From Slackia piriformis YIT 12062 (GTDB taxonomy: Bacteria; Actinomycetota; Coriobacteriia; Coriobacteriales; Eggerthellaceae), in NCBI RefSeq assembly GCF_000296445.1, contig NZ_JH815198.1:188501-252500 (forward strand): a stretch of 64,000 bases of DNA, given 5' to 3'. Both the position numbers and the translations under genes were made by a program. Under the pieces are notes generated by a model, which was not told where the DNA came from, did not search any database, and saw only the letters and a list, made by a program, of their open reading frames with translations. Positions 1 through 8,693 of the stretch are shown here, piece by piece; the stretch's first letter is position 1; the number at the start of each line of letters is the position of its first letter.

Positions 1-1
1 G

Positions 2-1231
2 GAAGACTTCGCCACCATGACCACGGCGTTCTTTCCCAAGACCGAGCATCAGCTTGACGAATTGAGCGGCGTGAAATTCTGGCCTTCGGTCTGCAGCTTC
101 TACGGCGATTGCAATCAGAAGAAGATTCACGAATACAATCGCGCTGCCGCTCAGGCAAACGGTGCGACGTTCATGTTCGGGACCGAGGCCCAGTACGTCA
201 TCATGAACGACGGGGCGGTTGCGGGTCTGGTTGCCTCCGACGCCAACGGCAATATCAAGTTCAACTGCAAAGCGGTTGTTATTGCATGCGGCGGCTTCGG
301 TGGAAACCCCGAGATGATGACCGACTTGATGCCCGATATGGCTGGTGCTTTGGTTGGCGAAGAGGCGTTGAGCTCCATGTCTGCAAATGATGGCCGCGGC
401 GTGCAGATGGCTTATTGGGCCGGCGCCCATCTTGAGACGTGTCCCATTCCCGGCATGAACATGAAGGGCCTTTCCCTCCCTGGCAAGATGAACTGCTTGC
501 CGCAGGCGGTATGGATCGACGAAAACGGCAAGCGTTTCTGCAACGAATACTATCCTACTTCCGAGCAGCGCGGTCTTGCTACGGTGTATCGTAGCCGTAA
601 GACGAAATTCGCAGTCCTCGATTCGAATTTCCCCGAATACCGCCAATATACGATCCCTCAACATGCGGGCTTTACGGCGAACGAGGAAAACATTGCATCC
701 CTTCAGGAATCCCTCGACACGGCATATGCGAAATTCCAGGGAACCTACGTCGAGCCCGAAGAAAAAGAAGGCGAGCAGAGCCAAGGGCCTGTCACTCAGG
801 TGGAATATATTGCCGATGACACGCTTGAGGGCCTTGCTGCCCAGCTCGGCCTTGAGGGCGAAGCGGCAACGAATTTCGTCGAGACCATCAACAATTACAA
901 CGCGTATTGCGAAGCGGGCGCCGATATGGAATTCGGGCGCGACGCAAAGGTTTTGTTCCCGGTCAAAGAGCCTCCGTTCTATGCGTGCACGTTCGACCCC
1001 GTGCTCGGCGAGACCATGGTAACGTGCGGCGGCATTATCACCGACGGCGAGCAGAACGCTCTTGATGAAAACTTCGAACCTATCGCCGGCCTTTATGTCT
1101 CCGGCAACGACTGCGGTCGTCGCTTCGGCTACGAATACATCACTCCTATTCCTGGATGCAGCCTCGGCATGGCCATCACCCTTGGTCGCGAATGCGGAAA
1201 ATCCGTCGGCAAATTCCTTGAGACCGCGTAG
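2..1231 (+). CDS. FAD-dependent fumarate-reductase-like oxidoreductase (5' end outside window)
   Basis: The reading frame is open to the left edge, so the N-terminal FAD-binding region lies outside the window; about 409 residues are seen. The C-terminal part has the hallmarks of the FAD-binding-2 / fumarate reductase flavoprotein family: a VVIACGGFGGN strand-turn near residue 95, a capping domain in the middle, and a C-terminal GLYVSGNDCGRRFGYEY...PGCSLGMAITLGR segment that closes the FAD pocket. Such proteins reduce fumarate, urocanate or other enoate-type electron acceptors and are greatly expanded in Eggerthellaceae (established for the family). The acceptor here cannot be read from this fragment. 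The gene is followed by a strong terminator. A second, broken flavoprotein lies just downstream on the opposite strand. Confidence 0.9.
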   Translation, partial: EDFATMTTAFFPKTEHQLDELSGVKFWPSVCSFYGDCNQKKIHEYNRAAAQANGATFMFGTEAQYVIMNDGAVAGLVASDANGNIKFNCKAVVIACGGFGGNPEMMTDLMPDMAGALVGEEALSSMSANDGRGVQMAYWAGAHLETCPIPGMNMKGLSLPGKMNCLPQAVWIDENGKRFCNEYYPTSEQRGLATVYRSRKTKFAVLDSNFPEYRQYTIPQHAGFTANEENIASLQESLDTAYAKFQGTYVEPEEKEGEQSQGPVTQVEYIADDTLEGLAAQLGLEGEAATNFVETINNYNAYCEAGADMEFGRDAKVLFPVKEPPFYACTFDPVLGETMVTCGGIITDGEQNALDENFEPIAGLYVSGNDCGRRFGYEYITPIPGCSLGMAITLGRECGKSVGKFLETA

Positions 1232-1301
1232 CGTGTCGAAGCCTGGATTCAATCCCTCCCCTTAAATTCGCTAGTCCAGGCGTTGACTGCTCGTAGGTCA
1301 G

Positions 1302-1331
1302 AGGCGCCAAGCCATGCGCTTGGCGCCTTTT
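1302..1331 (+). terminator. Rho-independent terminator of the flavoprotein gene
   Basis: Perfect 11-bp stem AGGCGCCAAGC / GCTTGGCGCCT with a 5-base loop, followed by TTT, 70 bases after the stop codon. Confidence 0.85.
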
Positions 1332-1375
1332 GTATGTGCGGATGAGCGGTGGACTTCGGCAAAACGCAAACAGCG

Positions 1376-1404
1376 GCGAAAGCCCCATCTGGGGCTTTCG
1401 CTTT
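1376..1404. terminator. Terminator-like hairpin between convergent flavoprotein genes
   Basis: Perfect 11-bp stem GCGAAAGCCCC / GGGGCTTTCGC with ATCT loop and a short T run on the plus side. It could serve either the plus-strand gene to the left or the minus-strand remnant to the right. Confidence 0.6.
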
Positions 1405-1459
1405 GAAACGGCGCAGTAAAAAGAGGGAGGGGCTGCGCTATGGGTTGGTTAGTACGAGG

Positions 1460-2175
1460 CTAAGCGTTTTCGGCGATATGCTCGGCAGCCATCTTTCCGG
1501 TGAAGACGGCGAATCCTTGGCATGACCCTTCGCAGATGCTGACATCGTAGGCATCTCCGTAGATGCCGCCCGCATCGTACCCGACCGCATAGAGGTGAGG
1601 GATAGGCTGGGCTCCGGAATCGAGAACTTCGGCATCGTGGCTGATTTTCATGCCTCCAACGGTGGTAAAGATGCCCACATTGAGCTCAAAGGCGTAATAG
1701 GGTCCGTCATCGATAGCGAAAAGATACTCGCTTGCTTTCGAGAATTCTTCATCGATGCCGCTTTCGCAATAACCGTTGTATTTCTCGACGGATGCCTTCA
1801 GCTTGTCGGCGTCGAGTTGAAGCTCCGAGGCGAGCTCGTCGAGCGTCGAAATCGGTCCATGCACAGCGGCGTTTCCTGCGTCTTTTTGCGCATTGAACTC
1901 ATCCCATAAGTCGGTCAACGGTTCGCCTGCGTGAATGTACTCGCCGCACCCGAACGTACCTCCGTTTGCCGCCATGTTGTCCATCTGCGATTGAGTGACG
2001 ATGGAGATGACGCGTTCTTGCATGCTTTGCGCGTCGCCAGAGAAGCTGAAGTTGCGTTCGGCGTAATGGGGGGGTGAAGGGCAAACAAGAGCTTCTCGAC
2101 GTGATAGAAAAAGAGATTTTCTGACGCTCCTTCGAATGCCGATGCGTTTTCGGGATAGGTTTGAAGTTCAATCAC
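1460..2175 (-). pseudogene. Remnant of an FAD-dependent oxidoreductase, 5'-truncated and frameshifted
   Basis: The minus strand from about 2023 to 1460 encodes a clear C-terminal fumarate-reductase-like segment (GGTFGCGEYIHAG, then GPYYAFELNVGIFTTVGGM and a closing LYAVGYDAGGIYGDAYD). Continuing upstream in the same frame gives HYAERNFSFSGDAQSMQERV, which belongs to this family, but that frame is cut off at a G7 run (2068-2074). The plausible start region (2175, MIELQTYPENAS) lies in another frame beyond that run. Only about 235 codons remain of a protein normally near 500, and no N-terminal FAD motif is present. It is either a decayed paralogue of the gene at the left edge or, less likely, a sequencing error plus a truncated copy. 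Confidence 0.75.
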
Positions 2176-2185
2176 AGAGTAAAGA

Positions 2186-2207
2186 AGGGAGCCTTTTTGG
2201 GCTCCCT
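2186..2207 (-). terminator. Terminator of hpf
   Basis: Stem AGGGAGCC / GGCTCCCT with A-rich loop, followed on the minus strand by TTCTTTACT, shortly after the hpf stop codon. Confidence 0.75.
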
Positions 2208-2243
2208 CCTCATGTGTTGAGGTTGTACGTTGTACGCTCGGGC

Positions 2244-2810
2244 TTATTCGGCCTTCGGCTTCAGCAGACCGTAGCCGCCGCCGGTGCGGCGATACATGAC
2301 GTTGACTTCGTTGGTGTCGCGGTCGGTGTAGACGAAGAAGTCATGGCCCAAAAGGTCAATCTGAATGAGCGCCTCTTCTTCGGTCATGGGCTCGAAGTCC
2401 ATTTCTTTGACGCGGACGACTTCGTCATCGGCGGAAAGCTCGGCCATCAGCTCATCGAAGTTTGCACCGGTTGCTTCGATGGGGGCGGTTTCTTTCAGGG
2501 TTTCGCGCATGCGGTGATCGATAACGCGGGTCTTGTACTTGCGCAGCTGGCGAAGAACCTTGGCGGATGCGACGTCGATTGCGGCGTACATGTCTTCTTC
2601 GTGCTCTTCCACATGGATGGTGTGGCCCTTGAGGCGAATGGTGACTTCGCAGATGCAAGGGATGGCGCGAGTCTTTTCGACGCGCAGCACGACCTCGGTA
2701 TCAGCAACATCGAGGCTCATGACCTTCATTGCGTTGCCAATCTTCTCGATTGCGTAGTCGTTGAGGGCGTCGGTAACCGTGACCTTGCGACCGATAACCT
2801 TGATATCCAT
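2244..2810 (-). CDS. hpf: Ribosome hibernation promoting factor, long form
   Basis: This is a long-form HPF/RaiA protein of 188 residues. The N-terminal domain (about 1-100; MDIKVIGRKVTVTDALNDY) binds the decoding and mRNA channel of the 30S subunit, and the C-terminal domain (about 130-185; VRVKEMDFEPMTEEEALIQIDLLGHDFFVY) drives 100S ribosome dimerisation in known long HPFs. The start chosen is the second methionine, because AAAGGA sits 8 bases before it; the upstream in-frame ATG at 2819 directly abuts that same site and would leave no spacing. It is a single-gene unit with its own terminator, which fits stationary-phase expression. Confidence 0.95.
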   Translation of the reverse strand: MDIKVIGRKVTVTDALNDYAIEKIGNAMKVMSLDVADTEVVLRVEKTRAIPCICEVTIRLKGHTIHVEEHEEDMYAAIDVASAKVLRQLRKYKTRVIDHRMRETLKETAPIEATGANFDELMAELSADDEVVRVKEMDFEPMTEEEALIQIDLLGHDFFVYTDRDTNEVNVMYRRTGGGYGLLKPKAE

Positions 2811-2990
2811 ACTTTCCATCCTTTCGCTCGTGGATGCGGTGTCACTCGGAAGAACGAATACGAACGTCCGAGTTGTTGTTCGGATGAGCTAGTTATTTTT
2901 TAACTTCCCCTAGTTCCTCTCAGCCCTATGGTAGCGCACTTCTTGGCCGGCGCAGCACGTGTGTTGCCATCTTGTCGAAGTGCCTTACAC

Positions 2991-3039
2991 CACGTATCGG
3001 GGCGTGGCTACGGGGCCTTAAGTCACGTATCGGGGCGTG
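2991..3039. repeat. Two direct copies of a 16-bp sequence
   Basis: CACGTATCGGGGCGTG occurs at 2991-3006 and again at 3024-3039, just past the stop of the amidohydrolase. Each copy begins CACG and ends CGTG, so each can fold on itself. Confidence 0.7.
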
Positions 3040-3044
3040 TCGCA

Positions 3045-4679
3045 TTACTTGGCGCGGTAGACCTCCCGTCCGGCAACGTAGGTGGCAAGCGTTTCCGTCT
3101 CGAGGATGAGTTCCGGCTTGTCGGCTAGTTCCTCCCCGAGCAGATTTCGATCGAACACGGCGATATCGGCCCATTTCCCGGCTTCCAACGTTCCGATGTC
3201 GGGGTCGTTCGCGGCAATTGCCGAGCCTGCGGTGTATGCGCGCAGCGCTTCCGCCATGCTGATGCGTTCGGAAGGAAGCCATCCGTTTTCAGGAGCATGC
3301 GTTGCGGCGTCTTTGCGCGTGACGGCGGTGTAGAGAACCCCGCGAGAGTTGACATCGACGACGGGAGAGTCGGTTCCGAACGCCAAGACGGCCCCTTCGG
3401 CAAGGAGCGTCTTGAACGGCCACATGTATTGGCAACGCTCTGCCCCCAGGTCTCGTTCAGGGCCGCCGGGGTCGAGCGTGATGTGCGGCGGCTGCACGGA
3501 GGCGGTTACGCCAAGGCGGGCAAGTCGCGCTATGTCGTCTGGCTGGAAATTCTCAAGATGCTCGAGGGAATTGCGGCCGAATTCGGGAAGGCCGAAACGC
3601 TCGCGGGCCTCCTCGAAGATGTCGAGAGCCTCATGAATGGCTTCGTCGCCGATGGTGTGAATGCGGACGGGATAGCCTTTTTCGGCGGCTTTCATGACAA
3701 GGTCGTGCATGGTCGAGAACGGGACGGTGGTCTGCCCGCGGTCGCCCTCGAAGCGCGCATTGGTGTACGGAGCGTGCAGATAGGCGGTGTGCTGGCTGGA
3801 AACGCCGTCGAAGAACTGTTTGAAGCCAGATACGTTCAGGAGAGGACCGCGGTAGGTTTCGCGCATAGTCTCAAAGCGCCCCATATCCTCGAGCAGGGTG
3901 GGGAAGAGGTGCACGCGCGCGGTGAGGCGTCCGTCTTTTTCGAGGGCTGCATAGACGTCGTCGCGCACGAAGTCCAGTCCTGGTTGTGCCATCAAGCTGA
4001 CGTCGCAAATACTCGTGATGCCGTTTTCGGCAAGACGCTTTAGGAAACCTTCGTAGGCATGGGCTATTTCATCGAGGGTGAACGACGCGACGATGCGGGG
4101 CATGAGTTCCATTGCAGCCGCTTCGCGGACGATGCCGGTAAGCTCGCCGTTTTCGTCTCGGTCGTAGCTGCCGCCTTCGGGCGCCACGCTGTTGTTTGTC
4201 ACACCCAGCTCTTCGAGCGCCTTGGTGTTGAGCCATAGCGTGTGGGCGTCGCCGGAATACAGGGCGACGGGGCGGTTGGGATAGGCGGCGTCAAGGGAAT
4301 GCTTGCTGGGGAGCACGGGTGGATTCCAGCGATATTCTCGCCATCCCTGGGCCAGAAGCCAGCCGTTCGGGCGTCGCTTTGCAAGCTGTTCGAGGCGTGC
4401 TACACAGTCTGCTTCGTTTTCTCCGAGAAAGTTTTCGGCGAGCGGACTGGAATACAGGGCCGAATGGAAAGCGTGCAAATGGGCGTCATGCAGTCCGGCG
4501 CAGACGAAAGCGTCTTTGAAATCTTCGGTCCTTGTATCGGGGCCAATGAAGCGTTGAGCATCGCCAGGGGCGACGACCGCCTGTATCTTTCCGTCTTTCA
4601 CGCAGATGGACAGGGGTTTTGCTTCATCGTCAAGCCCCGTGAACACGTGCGTGCCCGTGATAATAAGATCGGCGTGCAC
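3045..4679 (-). CDS. YtcJ-like metal-dependent amidohydrolase
   Basis: 544 residues, amidohydrolase family 3 (YtcJ/AepA type), a cytoplasmic TIM-barrel hydrolase of N-acyl or cyclic amide bonds whose substrate cannot be told from sequence. Visible features are the N-terminal beta-sandwich strand ADLIITGTHVFTG, the HxH metal motif in HDAHLHAFHS, RIHTIGDEAIHEALD with later metal histidines, and FGTDSPVVDVN carrying the conserved Asp. The start is a GTG preceded by AAGGAGG at 6-base spacing; an upstream ATG at 4781 would add 34 residues that do not resemble the family. It is transcribed alone, divergent from nhaA. No partner gene suggests its substrate. Confidence 0.88.
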   Translation of the reverse strand: MHADLIITGTHVFTGLDDEAKPLSICVKDGKIQAVVAPGDAQRFIGPDTRTEDFKDAFVCAGLHDAHLHAFHSALYSSPLAENFLGENEADCVARLEQLAKRRPNGWLLAQGWREYRWNPPVLPSKHSLDAAYPNRPVALYSGDAHTLWLNTKALEELGVTNNSVAPEGGSYDRDENGELTGIVREAAAMELMPRIVASFTLDEIAHAYEGFLKRLAENGITSICDVSLMAQPGLDFVRDDVYAALEKDGRLTARVHLFPTLLEDMGRFETMRETYRGPLLNVSGFKQFFDGVSSQHTAYLHAPYTNARFEGDRGQTTVPFSTMHDLVMKAAEKGYPVRIHTIGDEAIHEALDIFEEARERFGLPEFGRNSLEHLENFQPDDIARLARLGVTASVQPPHITLDPGGPERDLGAERCQYMWPFKTLLAEGAVLAFGTDSPVVDVNSRGVLYTAVTRKDAATHAPENGWLPSERISMAEALRAYTAGSAIAANDPDIGTLEAGKWADIAVFDRNLLGEELADKPELILETETLATYVAGREVYRAK

Positions 4680-4813
4680 TGCAACCTCCTTACACAAGTG
4701 GAGCGCAAAAAAGCGCCTAAGGCCGCAAGGTATCCGGCCGCCGCTTTCGCGCGCTCGCATGCTGTTCCGACGGTGTTTCACGTGGTTTTAACAGGAACAC
4801 CGAATGACGGGGA

Positions 4814-4819
4814 TATAAT
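4814..4819 (+). promoter_or_regulatory. Candidate -10 box of the nhaA promoter
   Basis: Perfect TATAAT in the 298-bp divergent region between the amidohydrolase and nhaA. The -35 match is poor at normal spacing, so this is a candidate only. It would give a leader of about 150 bases. Confidence 0.45.
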
Positions 4820-4977
4820 AGCAACTTCAACGTACAGGAAAACGCGCATTCAAGGTGTCTTTCGTCTATGGTTGCATTCGCCAACTCGGCCGTCTCGAAC
4901 GCGGTCGCGGAAGCGTCGTAAAAGGGGCAGTTGCCTCCGGCGTCTGCGTGCGCGTCGATTTCGGGAGGGGTGTGAGC

Positions 4978-6546
4978 ATGGCCGCTGCGAGCGAGGAGCG
5001 CAACACCGAACCGTCGATTTTCATCGACGAGGTTCGCGGTCATCAAGCGCGATACAAAAAGATTCTCGAGTTCACTCATTCGGCGACGAAGTCTGCAGGC
5101 ATCATGCTGCTTGCCGCCATCGCGGCGCTTGTCATCGCGAATACGGGCGCTTATGAGGCCTTCGAGCATTTGATTCATCAGGAAATCGGATTCGTCATCG
5201 GCGGCACCGCGTATACCATGTCTGCCGGCCATATCATCAACGATATCTTCATGGCGGTTTTCTTCCTGATTGTCGGCCTAGAGATCAAATACGAAATGAC
5301 GGTCGGTGAGCTTACCAACATCCGTCAGGCGCTGCTTCCTATCGTTGCGGCATGCGGCGGCGTTTTGGCTCCTATCGTCATCTACCTGCTGTTCAACATT
5401 GGCCATCCCGACACTATCCATGGCTGGGGTGTTCCTACCGCGACCGATATCGCATTCGCCCTTGGCATCATGGCGCTGCTGGGTAATCGCATTCCTGCCG
5501 GTGTGCGCGTTTTCTTGTCCACGCTTGCCGTCGCGGACGACATCATTGCTATTCTCGTCATCGCTATCTTCTACGGTCAGGCACCAAGCTTCATGTGGCT
5601 TGCCGCCGCAGCGGGTGTTGTCGTGCTGCTGCTGTTGCTGAACCGCACGCATGTCTATTCGTTGGTGCCGTATCTGGCGCTTGGCGTGGTTCTGTGGTTC
5701 TGCGTCTTCATGAGCGGCGTGCACTCCACCATCGCAGGCGTGCTTCTTGCGTTTACCATTCCTTCGGGTTCGCGCGTTAACCTTCGCGGGTTCTTGTCTT
5801 GGTCTGGCAAAAAGATCCGCCAAGCATATGATTCTTTCAATCCTGATGAGCCCGTTATCGGCCAGAAGGATTACATGCGCAACGTGAAGAACCTTTCCGC
5901 TATTGCCGCCCAGGTCATTCCGCCGGCAACAAGGCTTGAGCACAAGCTGTATCCATGGGTGTATTTCCTCGTTCTTCCCCTGTTCGCATTGACGAATGCT
6001 GATGTGCACCTGGCGGGAATCGATTCGTCGATGCTTTTCGGCGACACGGTGTTCATGGGCGTGTTCTTCGGTCTGCTTTTGGGCAAGCCGATCGGTATCA
6101 TGCTGTTTAGCTTCATCGTGGTGAAAACCAAGCTGGCATCGCTTCCGACCAACGTTTCGTGGACGCATATGATGGGCGCGGCTATTCTCGGCGGCGTTGG
6201 ATTTACCATGGCCATCTTCGTTGCCAACCTCGCTTATGTTGACGAAACGCACATCGCCATGGCCAAGGCCGCTATTCTGAGCGCATCCACCGTTGCTGGC
6301 ATTATCGGCTTCACCTTCCTGCTTATCGAGGCGAAGGCCGATGCGAAGCGTGGCGTTTTGTATGTCACTTCCCCTGAGGGTGCGGACAACGCGACGTTCG
6401 CAGACGCAGAGGCCCGCCGCGCGAGCGAAGGAATCATCGATACGTTCGGCGAAGAGGACCAGGCGGAAGTGCAGGAGGCCTTCGAGGATCGCGATAACCG
6501 CGAAGTGGCGGTTCAGCTTAATCCCGAAGAGCTGAAGAAAGGCTAA
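4978..6546 (+). CDS. nhaA: Na+/H+ antiporter NhaA with extended acidic C-terminus
   Basis: 522 residues, integral membrane antiporter exchanging Na+ for H+ to control cytosolic pH and sodium. The ion-binding pair is present as VADD (D187, D188), and the TATDIAFALG segment carries the conserved Asp of the unwound helix 4. Eleven to twelve hydrophobic helices are visible. The ATG at 4978 is chosen because GGGAGGGG precedes it by 7 bases; an upstream in-frame start adds an Arg-rich stretch unlike NhaA. It is longer than the about 390-residue E. coli protein: there is a charged insertion near residues 280-320 and a hydrophilic acidic tail of about 80 residues after the last helix. Confidence 0.95.
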   Translation: MAAASEERNTEPSIFIDEVRGHQARYKKILEFTHSATKSAGIMLLAAIAALVIANTGAYEAFEHLIHQEIGFVIGGTAYTMSAGHIINDIFMAVFFLIVGLEIKYEMTVGELTNIRQALLPIVAACGGVLAPIVIYLLFNIGHPDTIHGWGVPTATDIAFALGIMALLGNRIPAGVRVFLSTLAVADDIIAILVIAIFYGQAPSFMWLAAAAGVVVLLLLLNRTHVYSLVPYLALGVVLWFCVFMSGVHSTIAGVLLAFTIPSGSRVNLRGFLSWSGKKIRQAYDSFNPDEPVIGQKDYMRNVKNLSAIAAQVIPPATRLEHKLYPWVYFLVLPLFALTNADVHLAGIDSSMLFGDTVFMGVFFGLLLGKPIGIMLFSFIVVKTKLASLPTNVSWTHMMGAAILGGVGFTMAIFVANLAYVDETHIAMAKAAILSASTVAGIIGFTFLLIEAKADAKRGVLYVTSPEGADNATFADAEARRASEGIIDTFGEEDQAEVQEAFEDRDNREVAVQLNPEELKKG

Positions 6547-6566
6547 GTTTTTACTTTGCGTTCTAT

Positions 6567-6605
6567 GCTGCGTGAGGGACTCTTTCTTTACGCAGCTGGG
6601 GTTTT
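6567..6605 (+). terminator. Weak terminator after nhaA
   Basis: Stem GCTGCGT / ACGCAGC (6567-6573 with 6590-6596) followed by GGGGTTTTGC; the T run is short. Confidence 0.45.
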
Positions 6606-6704
6606 GCAGTAAACTATCGCGCGGTATTTTCTCAAGACGCACGCGACGCACGTATCGCGCCCTGTGCGCAAACGTGCACACTCGATAGCAAGAAAGAGGC
6701 AAGC

Positions 6705-7502
6705 ATGTCCGGTCATTCTAAATGGGCTACCACGAAGCATCGTAAGGCTGCACAGGACGCTAAGCGTTCCGCTCTGTTCAGCAAGCTTTCTCGCAACATC
6801 ACCGTTGCGGCGAAGGAAGGCGGCGATCCGAATCCCGCGAACAACGCGTCTTTGGCGGCCGCAATTGAAAAGGCAAAGGGCTACTCTCTGCCGAAAGACA
6901 AGATTAAGACCGCTATCGACAAAGCATTCGGCACTGGCAAAGATGCGGCGAATTACGAAACCCTGACGTATGAGGGCTACGGCCCTGCTGGTGTCGCCAT
7001 CCTGTGCGAGGCCCTTACCGACAACCGCAACCGCACCGCTGCAGACGTGGGCGCTGCGTTCCGTCACCATGGCGGCAACCTGGGTACTCCGGGCTGTGTT
7101 TCCTTCCAGTTCGAGCGCAAGGGCCAGATCATGGTCGAGAAGGTCATCAAGAGCGACGACAAGAAGGTTGCCGACAAAGAGAACGCCGTCGACGAGGACG
7201 AGTTCATGATGATGGTTGCCGAGTGCGGCGGCTCTGACTACGAAGATGCCGATGAAGAGTGGATTGTTTACACCGCTCCCTCCGACCTCATGGCCGTCAA
7301 AAACGCTCTTGAGGCCGCCGGCATTGAGACCAAGGGTGCCGAGCTCACCATGGAGCCCACCACGCCGACCGAGATTTCTCCGGCTGACGCGAAAAAGGTC
7401 ATGCGTCTTGTTGACAAGCTCGAAGAGCTTGAAGACCTTCAGAACGTCTATCACACCATGGATATGACCGAAGAAGTCGTCGCTGCCCTCGAAGAGGACT
7501 AA
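6705..7502 (+). CDS. yebC: YebC/PmpR-TACO1 family regulator
   Basis: 265 residues. Opens with the invariant MSGHSKWATTKHRK and continues with SLPKDKI, NRNRTAADV, FRHHGGNLG and the long acidic middle domain, all diagnostic of the YebC/TACO1 family. Family members are described as DNA-binding regulators or as translation factors that relieve stalling at proline stretches; which role applies here is open. The start has GAAAGAGGC upstream. It is the last gene before a very strong terminator. Confidence 0.93.
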   Translation: MSGHSKWATTKHRKAAQDAKRSALFSKLSRNITVAAKEGGDPNPANNASLAAAIEKAKGYSLPKDKIKTAIDKAFGTGKDAANYETLTYEGYGPAGVAILCEALTDNRNRTAADVGAAFRHHGGNLGTPGCVSFQFERKGQIMVEKVIKSDDKKVADKENAVDEDEFMMMVAECGGSDYEDADEEWIVYTAPSDLMAVKNALEAAGIETKGAELTMEPTTPTEISPADAKKVMRLVDKLEELEDLQNVYHTMDMTEEVVAALEED

Positions 7503-7531
7503 GCAAGTTTTCGTCTAAGACGATGAATGAG

Positions 7532-7560
7532 AACGGCACCCGGGAGGGTGCCGTTTTTTT
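7532..7560. terminator. Strong terminator between yebC and the convergent MerR gene
   Basis: Perfect 10-bp stem AACGGCACCC / GGGTGCCGTT, loop GGGA, followed by seven T on the plus strand. Confidence 0.93.
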
Positions 7561-7589
7561 ATGCAGGGAAGGGGCGGTCTCTTGAATCG

Positions 7590-8423
7590 TTATTGCTTTT
7601 CGAGCAATTCCACAATGTAGTTGCGCGGGTCGAGCTCGTCTGTCCACACCTCGGTCGCGACGAGGGCTCCGTCCATCTTTTTCGCCATGCGAAAAACGTC
7701 ATGAAAGCATTGGTCGAACCCTGCGCCCCGCAACCTGCTTCCACGATACGTGCCCTCAATGGTTGTACTGACTGTTATTTCCTGATTAAGCGACCCGTCG
7801 AGAAACGCCGTGTGTCCGTTTTCGATGCGCTCGGGTTCGTCTTCGAGCGCCACTTCTACGAAAACGCTCCATTGCGCGCCCTCTTCGCGCGGCGTACGCA
7901 TCATTCCCCATTGGTAAAGAGGCACGATGCCAAGCTGTGCCGCGCAGTTGTAAAGAGAGGTGGTCAGGGATAGGTAATTCTTTGCATCGAAGTGCTTGCT
8001 CTGCCAAGGAGTATGCATGATCGTTCGGCGGGAAACGACGCGTTTGTACGGAAGACTTTCGTCTTCTATCTGGCTTTGCTCATGCGCCTCTTGAAGATAG
8101 CTGTCTATCTGCGCAAGAGAGGCTTGTGCTTTTCGAATATTGTTAACGGCCGTCTTGCGACCCTTCTCGAGAAGAGAGGCAATATCGAGCAAACCGTTCG
8201 GCTTGCGGTAATCGGCAAGTGACTTCAAAGGGATTCCCAGCTCGATGCAGGTGATGATTACGTCGACGACGATCATTTGACTCATGGCGTAATAGCGGTA
8301 GCCGCTGTGCTCGTTTACGCAGGCGGGTGTAAGGATGCCGAGTTGCTCGTAGTAGCGCAGCGATTTGGGGCTGACGCCTTTCATGCGCGAAACCTCTCCG
8401 ATGCTTAACAGCTCGTTTTTCAT
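7590..8423 (-). CDS. MerR-family multidrug-type regulator
   Basis: 277 residues. The N-terminal winged-helix domain (LSIGEVSRMKGVSPKSLRYY, then EHSGYRYY) is the MerR DNA-binding fold. A coiled dimerisation helix spans about 80-115. The C-terminal half (about 120-277) resembles the GyrI-like effector domain of BmrR-type sensors, which bind hydrophobic cations. AGGAGG precedes the ATG by 4-5 bases. It is divergent from the SMR pair, and the shared region contains a MerR-type operator-promoter, so it very likely activates that pump in response to its substrate (inference from context). Confidence 0.9.
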   Translation of the reverse strand: MKNELLSIGEVSRMKGVSPKSLRYYEQLGILTPACVNEHSGYRYYAMSQMIVVDVIITCIELGIPLKSLADYRKPNGLLDIASLLEKGRKTAVNNIRKAQASLAQIDSYLQEAHEQSQIEDESLPYKRVVSRRTIMHTPWQSKHFDAKNYLSLTTSLYNCAAQLGIVPLYQWGMMRTPREEGAQWSVFVEVALEDEPERIENGHTAFLDGSLNQEITVSTTIEGTYRGSRLRGAGFDQCFHDVFRMAKKMDGALVATEVWTDELDPRNYIVELLEKQ

Positions 8424-8561
8424 GCTTCCTCCTGCATCGGTGCCGTCTTATTTTGCTTTGCGCGTATCACTTGAGACTGGATTGCTGAGGGCAAGCCATG
8501 ATTGTCTTACGGACTTGTTTGTGAAGCGCTTGTGAGGTCAACGAATCGCCCAGACAATTCG

Positions 8562-8592
8562 TTGACTCTGCCATAATGGCATAGTTTATCGT
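8562..8592 (+). promoter_or_regulatory. MerR-type operator-promoter for the SMR pair
   Basis: TTGACT (8562-8567) and TATCGT (8587-8592) are separated by exactly 19 bp, the over-long spacer typical of MerR-activated promoters. Inside it lies the perfect dyad TGCCAT-A-ATGGCA (8569-8581), extended by matching ACT and AGT flanks one base further out. It sits between the divergent MerR gene and the pump genes. Confidence 0.85.
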
Positions 8593-8693
8593 TTCCCGGG
8601 CAATCAAAGAGCGAGGTTATTCGAACGGTTCGTGGCTGGTCGCGTCTGCTTGAATGCATCCAGCCGCAAAGGCCGAAAGGAAGGATTGATGCT

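Noticed and set aside
5278-6702. A 474-codon open frame on the minus strand opposite nhaA
   Set aside because: Same reason: antisense shadow of a clear membrane protein gene, with His/Gln/Arg-rich product.
8424-8693. Guanidine riboswitch before the SMR pair or elsewhere in the guanidino locus
   Set aside because: I looked for ykkC-type and mini-ykkC (ACGR loop pair) patterns here and at 10184-10572 and 11722-11992 and found none; the SMR pair has a MerR-type promoter instead.
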